In this document: positions 57,696 to 64,000 of the stretch, piece after piece
Layout of the letters: each line of letters opens with the position of its first letter
Numbering within the stretch: the stretch's first letter is position 1
From: Mesorhizobium sp. 131-2-1
GTDB taxonomy: Bacteria; Pseudomonadota; Alphaproteobacteria; Rhizobiales; Rhizobiaceae
Length of the DNA: 64,000 bases
NCBI RefSeq assembly: GCF_016756535.1
Contig: NZ_AP023247.1
Location: forward strand, 6,448,501-6,512,500
Direction of reading: 5' to 3'
The notes under the pieces: generated by a model
The model's database searches: none
The model's input: the letters and a program-made list of their open reading frames with translations, nothing else
Told to the model about the DNA's origin: nothing
Translations under genes and position numbers: made by a program

Positions 57696-58709
57696 TCAGC
57701 CATTGCGAAAGGTGTAGCCATAACCGTTGATGGCCGGCGCGCCGCCGAGATGCGCGTAGAGTATCCTCGAGCCCTCTGGAAAAAAGCCTTTTTGGATGAG
57801 GTCAATCATCCCTTGCATCGATTTGCCCTCATAGACGGGATCGGTAATCATACCCTCGAGCCGCGCACACAGACGGATCGCCGCCTTGGTTTCCTCGGAT
57901 GGAATGCCGTACCGCGGGTACGCGTAGTCTTCGAGCAGCACCACGTCATCCTCGACAGGTTCCGTTCCGAGCTCGACGAGGGTCGCTGTATGTCGGGCAA
58001 TGCTTAGCACCTGCGCCTTGGTTTTTGCAGGCGTGGCAGAGGCATCGATACCGATCACCTTGCGCTGTCGACCGTCCTTGGCGAATCCGACGAGCATGCC
58101 GGCATGCGTTGAACCGGTGACCGTGCAAACGACCATGTAGTCGAAGCCAAACCCTAGCTGTTCCTCCTGGGCGCGCACTTCCTCCGCGAACCCCACATAG
58201 CCGAGGCCTCCATTCGGATGAACAGACGCCCCGGCCGGTATCGCATAAGGCCTGCCGCCCCTTGCCTTGACCTCATAGAGCGCTTTTTCCCAACTGTGCC
58301 GGATGCCGATGTCAAAGCCATCGTCGACCAGACGCACTTCCGCTCCCATGATCCGGCTCAAGAGAATGTTGCCGACGCGGTCGTAGACGGCATCCTCATG
58401 GGGGACCCAGCTCTCGTGAACCAGGAGACATTTCATGCCGATCTTGGCGGCAACGGCTGCAACCATCCGCGTGTGGTTGGACTGCACGCCGCCGACGGTG
58501 ACCAGGGTATCGGCATCCGACGCGATCGCGTCGGGGATGATGTATTCGAGCTTGCGGAGCTTGTTTCCGCCGAACGCGAGACCGGAGTTGCAGTCCTCGC
58601 GTTTGGCGTAGATCTCCACCTTGCCGCCCAGATGCTTGCCGAGCCGGTCGAGCTTCTCAATGGGTGTGGGTCCAAAGGTGAGCGGGTAACGTTCGAATTT
58701 TTCCAGCAT
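57696..58709 (-). CDS. acdS: 1-aminocyclopropane-1-carboxylate deaminase
   Basis: A 337-aa PLP enzyme that cleaves the ethylene precursor ACC to 2-oxobutyrate and ammonia, lowering host ethylene during nodulation. Length is canonical from ATG 58709 ([20 protein letters not shown]). Key residues are visible: Lys in [11 protein letters not shown] (PLP Lys), Ser in GGVQSNHTR, Tyr in [15 protein letters not shown], and the C-terminal [13 protein letters not shown]. In Mesorhizobium acdS lies on the symbiosis island and is NifA-dependent; here the nearest GG/GC pair upstream is spaced 9, not 10. Confidence 0.96.
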   Translation of the reverse strand: MLEKFERYPLTFGPTPIEKLDRLGKHLGGKVEIYAKREDCNSGLAFGGNKLRKLEYIIPDAIASDADTLVTVGGVQSNHTRMVAAVAAKIGMKCLLVHESWVPHEDAVYDRVGNILLSRIMGAEVRLVDDGFDIGIRHSWEKALYEVKARGGRPYAIPAGASVHPNGGLGYVGFAEEVRAQEEQLGFGFDYMVVCTVTGSTHAGMLVGFAKDGRQRKVIGIDASATPAKTKAQVLSIARHTATLVELGTEPVEDDVVLLEDYAYPRYGIPSEETKAAIRLCARLEGMITDPVYEGKSMQGMIDLIQKGFFPEGSRILYAHLGGAPAINGYGYTFRNG

Positions 58710-59110
58710 ATTCTCTCCGGCGATGATCATTCAGCTGAAATAGCCACGCAAAACTCGTCCATAAGCGCTGCTTGGATTGGTCGGCCGCGCTCTCCGACCA
58801 CCCATCAGAGCTTTGGGGATTTTCCAGCGCTTTCCTTGCGACTGAAACGAAGCGATCCACATGTCGGCATGCTGCGATGAGGCGACCATCGCCTAGGAAA
58901 CCTACGACGACACGCGGTCGGCATCTGTGTTTTGCCAGCTTTGCGAGCGCAGCTAGACCGCCAAACCAACAGACTTCGATAAAAACGCAGTGGCTCTTGT
59001 TTGCGCTTGGATCGGCAGAACCGCACAGTTGCCGAGCCGAATTCTGCGAGGCGATTTTTGTGGCGCTCAACGCCTCACAGAAGTTTCAGCTGCTCGATCG
59101 AAGTACTCGT
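58710..59110. other. Upstream region of acdS
   Basis: About 400 bp without a supported gene. On the minus strand TGGACGAGTTTTGC (58747-58760) resembles a sigma-54 site but with GG-N9-GC spacing. No TGT-N10-ACA site was seen. Confidence 0.4.
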
Positions 59111-60070
59111 CTACCTGATCGAAACGGGTGCCAATGCCCTCGAAAGGCTGGCCTCGCCGCGGCCGTAAGCCGCCGGATTGTAGTTGACGAGCGTGTCGGT
59201 TCTAGCCGTATCCAGCAACTGATTAGTTATCTGTGTCGGTGTTGCGGACGTGAACTTGCTGCCAAGGATGGCGGCATAGCCAGCCACTACAGGTGCCGCG
59301 AAAGACGTTCCGGATAGCCCAATCTTGTCGCTATCGACCCCCACCGTGAGGAAGTGGTTCTGCACCTCCGAATCTGAACCGGCGTAATTCGAATAGGAGG
59401 CGAGCTTCGCCTTGTTTTCGGGAGTGCCATTGTGCTCGAGCGCACCCACAAAGATTGTCGATTGCGTCCCAGTCAGCTCAAGAGCTAGGAAATCAATATC
59501 CCCTTCGGCCGGGGTACCTACCGCTACGGATTTGTTTCCGGCTGCCTTTGTGAAGACCGCGGCACCCGCCCGAGCCGTATCGACAATCGACTGCTCGAGC
59601 CGGTACCCGCTCACTGGGTTTTCAAGGGCATAGCTCAGATTAATGACATTGAGCCCCTCCTCCAGCGTCAGCGGAACTGCTTCCAAATAGTCGAGCTCGA
59701 CTATCTTTGCGCCAGGCGCCACCATGCCGGCTGCTTGAGCGATCCACTGCCCATGTTGCCGCCATTGGGGGCCATAGCCGAGATCCCCAAACTCATCCAT
59801 TTCACCTGTGAAGTCATCTGCGACAGTCACCGATACGCCGGAACCGGTATAGCCCGATGCCCATGCTTCACCAATATCCGGGCTCATCCAGCAAAAGGTC
59901 CCGTCGGCATTTTGTGGGCAGCCCGAGCTACTGCTTTCCGTGGTTGGCGTTCCGGTCGTTCCTTTACCGCTGACCCGCGCATCGAGATCACCAGCAAAAC
60001 CGGGTGCCGTCAGCAGGCACATGAAAAGACCGGCAACGAGTCCTACCGGGAACAATTGTGTTTTGTGCAT
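59111..60070 (-). CDS. Secreted S8 (subtilisin-like) serine protease
   Basis: A 319-aa protein from ATG 60070 (AGGAAG six bases upstream). The signal peptide MHKTQLFPVGLVAGLFMCLLTAPGFA is followed by a short spacer and an S8 domain: Asp in GVSVTVADDFTGE, His in WRQHGQWIAQAAGMVAPGAKI, oxyanion Asn in TKAAGNKSVAVG, Ser in LSGTSFAAPVVAGYAAIL. The triad is complete. No propeptide or autotransporter domain is evident. It is encoded directly after a small putative outer-membrane protein on the same strand. Confidence 0.88.
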   Translation of the reverse strand: MHKTQLFPVGLVAGLFMCLLTAPGFAGDLDARVSGKGTTGTPTTESSSSGCPQNADGTFCWMSPDIGEAWASGYTGSGVSVTVADDFTGEMDEFGDLGYGPQWRQHGQWIAQAAGMVAPGAKIVELDYLEAVPLTLEEGLNVINLSYALENPVSGYRLEQSIVDTARAGAAVFTKAAGNKSVAVGTPAEGDIDFLALELTGTQSTIFVGALEHNGTPENKAKLASYSNYAGSDSEVQNHFLTVGVDSDKIGLSGTSFAAPVVAGYAAILGSKFTSATPTQITNQLLDTARTDTLVNYNPAAYGRGEASLSRALAPVSIR

Positions 60071-60134
60071 AATAAACTTCCTGTCTGGATTGTTCTTCAT
60101 CAACGAAATGTACCGCCTATGCCTTTCACTATCT

Positions 60135-60704
60135 CTAGAATTCACCCCTGAACCGAAGATCGAGTTTCAATCGGCTTGGATTGATGTTTGCCATATATTT
60201 CAACGTGTCCGCAGGCCGGAATTGCGACGCGGCCAGACGGCAATTCACTGTCTGGAAGCCGCCGACGGCGCCATAGTCAGCCGTGCAAGGTCGTTCCGTC
60301 AGGTTCCCGCCCAAAATCGAACTGACGGTGAGAGAAAGCGTCGTGGACGGCGTCGGTCGCTTTTGCAGAATAAAGCCGAGTTTCACACCTGGGTCGATTC
60401 GGACCTTCTCGGCATGTTGGCCGGTGCTCGCGCCCCACAGGAGACCGAAATCATCCGAGAGCTGCGTCAACATTTCAAATCGCATGTCGATCCATTTGCT
60501 ATGGTACCACTTGTCGAAAGACACGTTGGTACCACCCGACAGCTCGTATCCGCCTTGTCCCAGATGGTTGGCCGCCGCGGTTAGCTCCGAACCCTGGGAA
60601 ATGCCGACAAGGCTGGTCTCCTGTCCGTTCGCAGTCATAGTGCTGACGAACAATGTCATCACGAACAGGACGTAACTCGCCAACCGTATGCACATCTGCA
60701 ACAT
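60135..60704 (-). CDS. Putative outer-membrane barrel protein paired with S8 protease
   Basis: A 189-aa protein from ATG 60704. MLQMCIRLASYVLFVMTLFVSTMTANG is a signal peptide. The mature part has alternating beta-strand patterns (WIDMRFEMLTQLSDDFGLLWGAS; VKLGFILQKRPTPSTTLSLTVSSIL; RLKLDLRFRGEF) and ends in Phe, as many outer-membrane barrels do. Two Cys flank ADYGAVGGFQTVN. I recognise no named family. The 64-bp gap to the protease suggests one transcript; it could anchor, present or be cleaved by the protease. Confidence 0.65.
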   Translation of the reverse strand: MLQMCIRLASYVLFVMTLFVSTMTANGQETSLVGISQGSELTAAANHLGQGGYELSGGTNVSFDKWYHSKWIDMRFEMLTQLSDDFGLLWGASTGQHAEKVRIDPGVKLGFILQKRPTPSTTLSLTVSSILGGNLTERPCTADYGAVGGFQTVNCRLAASQFRPADTLKYMANINPSRLKLDLRFRGEF

Positions 60705-60940
60705 GTGATCGACACGCGTACTGCAGTCCCTCGCCGCATCTTCAAACCCCACGGAGGCTCTAGCCGCAGACGCATGGCCGCCAGCGGCCAACGTGTTCAT
60801 TCGCAACAAATCTGTGATCTCCCGTCCTTCAATTTTGCCGAGCCATCTCTTCGCTCTTCCCTGGCAAGCAGCTCCCGCCTCTCAACGGAATCGAGCAAAA
60901 TTCATGCCGATCTAGATGACGGCGCCAGGGAAGGAATAGT

Positions 60941-61345
60941 ATGTTTGTTTTCAGTGGCTTAGACGAAACGTCCAAGACGCCGGCCAACCAAGGCCGTGTC
61001 GTCGAACCGACAAAGCCGACACAATTGCCGGATATCGACGAACACGCTGAGCGTGAACCCTCCCGCATGGCAACACTCCCTTCTCGCTCCAGCCATGCGT
61101 CGGAGAGCCTCGCTTTCATTTTCCATTCGACGCAATCCTCTTCAGTCGGACATTGCGCCGCCCAATTTGAGGTTCTGTACGCGAATCGTCTGAAAAGGCA
61201 TGCCCGGCAGAGACGGAGCTCCCTGCCGGGCCGGGTTCGCCTTGGGAGGCGGCGTAAGCTAGCGACTTTCGTGGCGGTGGGACCACTCAATCCGTGCGTT
61301 TTGCGCAATAACGAGCATCTGCCGTGCCAAGCCAAAAGCATTTAA
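60941..61345 (+). CDS. Hypothetical Ser/Pro/Thr-rich ORF
   Basis: A 134-aa frame starting MFVFSGLDETSKTPANQGRVVEPTKPTQLPDIDEHAE after AGGGAAGGAA. The hydrophilic N-terminus without a signal peptide would suit a secreted effector, but the later part is Arg-rich and not protein-like. No family is recognised and no regulatory tts box was found. Confidence 0.3.
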   Translation: MFVFSGLDETSKTPANQGRVVEPTKPTQLPDIDEHAEREPSRMATLPSRSSHASESLAFIFHSTQSSSVGHCAAQFEVLYANRLKRHARQRRSSLPGRVRLGRRRKLATFVAVGPLNPCVLRNNEHLPCQAKSI

Positions 61346-62069
61346 AAAACACCCGAGAGTCAGCTTCCTCTGCGTTGCGTACCCGACATTGTCGGCTATC
61401 GGACAATGCCGAACGAGGCCTCTCGGCATTCGACCTACACCTTAACCAGAGCGCACTCACCAGGCCGTTCGATGCCATTTCGACCTGGCGGACTGGTGGT
61501 GACCGGGTTTTAGCTCCGAACTGTTCGCAGGCTGACGGACAGGGCGTATGTTTACCTTCAATGCAGAGGGCGCGGCCACGAGAGACGGCGCGGCGAATGT
61601 GGCGGGCAGATGATCGCGAGGATCGCCACAATCGGCATGGCCGCGCCGTAGGCCAATCAGCCCTTCGGCGACCTCGCGATGTGACGCCCCAGCAAGTGAG
61701 CCGTCGAGCCCACGAAGAACGAAGGTTAGACGCGTTTTTCCGGCTTTGGCCCAGACTTAGTTCATTGAGGCACTCGAGCGCCCTCAGGCGGTGCTTCGAA
61801 AACATCGCGGGCCAGGTCGCCTCGGCACGGAGGAAATAGGGTGCAAGATATCCGCGCGGCAGCGGGCGACAGCAAGCCCGTCGCACGACATGGCAATGCC
61901 AAGAGCTCGAGCGGCGATACGGCGATGTCGCCGAGGATGCGGACAGCAGTTCGAGGATCAACACATCCGGCAGACTGGCAAATCAGCAGCCTGATATCTG
62001 TCCACCCTCAGGGCCGCACTCCAGATCGGCGTCCACTTATTGCCTCCGCTTGCATAAGCGCGACGAGGA
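61346..62069. other. Gap with decayed sequence
   Basis: About 720 bp; open frames on both strands (for example 61287-61964 minus) show no family pattern. Confidence 0.35.
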
Positions 62070-62115
62070 GCGCTCGCCGGGCGGAGCTGGTCGGGTTGCG
62101 CAGCCCGGCGAGTGC
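62070..62115 (-). repeat. Second copy of istB-linked hairpin
   Basis: Arms GCGCTCGCCGGGC and GCCCGGCGAGTGC with one G-T pair; nearly identical in sequence to 56463-56509. Confidence 0.75.
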
Positions 62116-62137
62116 GGATTGATTGGGCGGTGGGCGC

Positions 62138-62190
62138 GTCAGGCGCGGTTCTTGAAGCTCATCATACGGCTGTGGCAGAGCCGGACATGT
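62138..62190 (-). pseudogene. istB C-terminal relic
   Basis: The minus strand encodes MMSFKNRA-stop, matching the end of IstB (compare WRSKNRT at 56534), placed about 25 bp before the hairpin as in the other copy. Only the last few codons remain. Confidence 0.5.
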
Positions 62191-62421
62191 GCCGCCTTCA
62201 CACATGTTAAGTTTTCCGGCGCTTCGTTCGCCTTCGAGATGAAGCAACCCGCGTGCAGCGCGCTGCGATCGACTACCATTGCCCGGAGAACCGAAACTGC
62301 ATTCCCCTGGCGTTAGAACGATGAGAATGCCGTCACCTCGATCATACCACGGAACCATGATCTCAATATTCAAACTCGATCCCAAGTGATGAATCCGAGC
62401 TTTCATCCTTGTTACATCGCC

Positions 62422-62745
62422 TCAAGGGAGGAGCAGCGATATGCCGAGCGTTTGATTGCGCTGGGCCCCATCTTGAGTTTCATTCCTTCGCTCATCCTCG
62501 TCGGGCGACTGGTACCGAACTTCCTGGGACCTATCTAAAAGCTCAGCACCTTGCCCGGCTTTGCCAGCACAGCCGGATCGCCAGATTAGAAAGAGCACAC
62601 TTGCGAAATAAACCATCTGGAGCAGCAGCGAGCAGGCCAGCGTCGCGACGACGGTTAGACGGATCGACTGCGAAGCCAAGTAAACGGTCGCAGCGGTGCC
62701 GCACAAGACCAGCGCCAGGAGGCGACAAAAGGTGATGAAGCGCAA
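62422..62745 (-). CDS. ExoX-like exopolysaccharide production repressor
   Basis: A 107-aa inner-membrane protein. Two hydrophobic segments (ITFCRLLALVLCGTAATVYLA and LTVVATLACSLLLQMVYFASVLFLIW) separated by a short Arg-containing turn are characteristic of the small ExoX/PsiA/SyrA-type proteins that modulate exopolysaccharide synthesis in rhizobia. Translation probably starts at TTG, since AGGAG lies seven bases before TTG CGC TTC and no ATG is available. It follows fdxB after 38 bp and may be cotranscribed with the nif genes. Confidence 0.7.
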   Translation of the reverse strand: MRFITFCRLLALVLCGTAATVYLASQSIRLTVVATLACSLLLQMVYFASVLFLIWRSGCAGKAGQGAELLDRSQEVRYQSPDEDERRNETQDGAQRNQTLGISLLLP

Positions 62746-62783
62746 TGCCGTTCTCCTGATTTTGGCTCGTCAAACCATGCAGC

Positions 62784-63101
62784 TCATGCTGCGATCTGGT
62801 CGGCCGCGAGATGGGTCTGGCAGTTCTTTGGGCAGACGCGGCCGCAGGCTCCGCAGCCAATGCAGCGGCCGGCATGGTCGACAACCATGATCATACGATT
62901 GAGCTCACCGTCGAAATCGTCGTCATCGGCGTCGCAGGCGCCGAGGATTTCACCCGCGTCATCGACGCCGTAAAGATGCATGACCTCGCGCGAGCAGACT
63001 TTGAAGCAGCGGCCGCAGCCGATACAGATCTTGCCATCGATAGCGATCAGATATTCCGGCACCCATATGGAGCCGTCGCGGCTGATGAATTTGCTCCTCA
63101 T
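62784..63101 (-). CDS. fdxB: nif-specific ferredoxin III
   Basis: A 105-aa ferredoxin with two 4Fe-4S clusters. The N-terminus FISRDGSIWVPEYLIAIDGKICIGCGRCFKVCSREVMHLYGV and the second set CIGCGACGRVCPKNC match the nif-linked FdxB. An acidic insert (DADDDDFDGE) separates the clusters, as in the family. ATG overlaps the stop of the preceding gene (ATGA). It serves electron transfer or cofactor assembly in nitrogen fixation. Confidence 0.93.
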   Translation of the reverse strand: MRSKFISRDGSIWVPEYLIAIDGKICIGCGRCFKVCSREVMHLYGVDDAGEILGACDADDDDFDGELNRMIMVVDHAGRCIGCGACGRVCPKNCQTHLAADQIAA

Positions 63102-63301
63102 CGCAAAGTCTTCATTTTGGCAAGCTCTCTCCTGGCACCATCCAACTCGGCATAAACGGCATGCGTTTTCTCGGCGACTTCCTCTATCTCAATCCATTTG
63201 ACCGGGAGACCCTCGGCAAGGTCGCGCAAGTTCGTCTTGGCAATTGCCGCGCGCAGTTGAAGCTTTCGGACTTTCTTCGCCATCTCATCCAAGTTTGCCA
63301 T
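63098..63301 (-). CDS. CCE_0567-type small nif-associated protein
   Basis: A 67-aa helical protein (MANLDEMAKKVRKLQLRAAIAKTNLRDLAEGLPVKWIEIEEVAEKTHAVYAELDGARRELAKMK). The two-helix layout and position between the NifX-associated gene and fdxB match the CCE_0567 metalloprotein family. ATG 63301 follows GAGGAAGGATC. Confidence 0.85.
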   Translation of the reverse strand: MANLDEMAKKVRKLQLRAAIAKTNLRDLAEGLPVKWIEIEEVAEKTHAVYAELDGARRELAKMKTLR

Positions 63302-63746
63302 GATCCTTCCTCGAAAATCAGTTTCTTCACGCCCGCGCCACGTCGGAATGCAATAGCTGCAGTCGCATCGCCGACCAGTTTCGCGCCGGTATCCGCGAGT
63401 TGTCTGGGATTCGCGAAGCCGAACCGGTAGACGTCTCGACAGAGGTCGGTTTGATTTCTGTTGTTGACTTATGTCACGCCTGAGCGCTCCTCGATCGCAA
63501 GCTCCACTACGGTCTAAAACATGTCGCGCCTCCACAGCGCGTCCGAATCCGGATTGCCAATGATTGGATATTCCGGCGCAGTCCCTTGGTGATGATGAAA
63601 TCGGCCAGCAGCCCGGTGTCCGATTTCCGTTGGCATGAGCCGTGAAAATCCTGAGCACGGATCAGCCGCAGGAGGCATTTGACGAACGGGCGGGAAAGGG
63701 CCTCGCCATCCTTGTTGACGGCAGGGCCAAGCGTTGCGTGAGACAT
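63302..63746 (-). pseudogene. NifX-associated protein (DUF269), broken
   Basis: From ATG 63746 (GAGGAAACGAA upstream) the frame reads MSHATLGPAVNKDGEALSRPFVKCLLRLIRAQDFHGSCQRKSDTGLLADFIITKGLRRN, clear DUF269. It then needs a shift to read IIGNPDSDALWRRDMF, meets a stop, and resumes as VELAIEERSGVT, another stop, then CRDVYRFGFANPRQLADTGAKLVGDATAAIAAF. An internal segment is deleted. The gene is dead, while its downstream neighbours are intact. Confidence 0.85.
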
Positions 63747-64000
63747 TTCGTTTCCTCAATTTCAGGTCTCGTCCTCGACGGAGGATTTCTGCTTTCGGTT
63801 ACGCTGACTTCGGGCTCGCTTACGCAGCCGACGTCCGGCCTCGCCAGGCCGATTCCACGTAAATGCTGCCCCTGTGGCCGACCTTGAACAGGTCCTGGAC
63901 TGTGACATCTTCAACGACGGGCCAAATTCGCGTCGAATATCGCCGCCGCGGCTATTCGGTTGGAAGTCTAAGGTCCGAGCCCTGACCTGGAGCAAACCGT
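63747..64000 (-). other. Edge fragment, possible nifX 3' end
   Basis: A frame ending RKRARSQRNRKQKSSVEDET at 63762, 15 bp before the DUF269 start, is where nifX would end. The rest does not match NifX clearly and another frame (DVTVQDLFKVGHRGSIYVESAWRG) looks more protein-like. Probably decayed and cut by the window edge. Confidence 0.3.

Noticed and set aside
60941..61345. Type III effector candidate
   Set aside because: The N-terminus is effector-like but no tts box or known effector domain was found; kept only as a low-confidence hypothetical ORF.

Overview
The window reads as an accessory symbiosis region (symbiosis island or symbiotic plasmid) of an alphaproteobacterial rhizobium, most likely Mesorhizobium-like. 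The basis is a nif-specific ferredoxin (fdxB) with its small CCE_0567-type partner, remains of a NifX-associated gene, an iscN-like A-type Fe-S protein behind a sigma-54 promoter with two NifA sites, an ACC deaminase, an ExoX-like exopolysaccharide repressor, and a very heavy load of insertion sequences and broken genes. The genus is inferred from gene content only. I saw no rRNA, tRNA, CRISPR array or replication origin.

Region 1 (about 0.2-28.5 kb) is a catabolic/transport block. Two paralogous MmgE/PrpD genes (260-1657 and 20986-22380) bracket a six-gene minus-strand operon: solute-binding protein, two permeases and two ATPases of a peptide/opine-type ABC importer, then an amidase. Around it lie two alpha/beta hydrolases (one frameshifted), an aldo/keto reductase, a 2OG-Fe(II) oxygenase, a GMC oxidoreductase, a DUF2267 gene, and Lrp, LysR and (broken) GntR regulators. 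IS110, IS256, IS5 and IS3 sequences punctuate it. The block looks made to import an amide-containing small molecule and degrade it; the substrate cannot be read from sequence.

Region 2 (28.9-39.1 kb) is mostly mobile DNA: a complete IS21 element with a 4-bp target duplication, an IS110 transposase, an IS5/IS427 element with a frameshift site, a complete IS630 element, an istA fragment, one detached IS end and an IS4 relic. Between them are an orphan 252-aa GNAT-like gene and an HTH-only LuxR-type regulator behind a near-consensus sigma-54 promoter.

Region 3 (39.3-47.2 kb) holds a 2OG-Fe(II) oxygenase plus EctB-like aminotransferase pair, the NifA-controlled iscN with a decayed nifU, a compact queE-queD-queC operon for preQ0, and a LacI-type regulator.

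Region 4 (47.4-56.2 kb) is the most striking structure. One IS21 element (47856-55998) is flanked by an 8-bp target duplication and sits inside a HigB-type toxin gene. It was itself invaded three times: an IS3 element with 47-bp perfect inverted repeats replaced the start of istA, a 2057-bp integrase-type IS split istA (6-bp duplication), and a large-serine-recombinase unit split istB inside its Walker A codons. Removing the last two in silico restores the istA and istB reading frames, and removing the whole stack restores the toxin frame.

Region 5 (56.5-64 kb) has istB relics with matching hairpins, a HigA-like antitoxin relic, acdS, a secreted S8 protease next to a putative outer-membrane barrel gene, and on the minus strand a nif tail: NifX-associated pseudogene, CCE_0567-like gene, fdxB and an ExoX-like gene.
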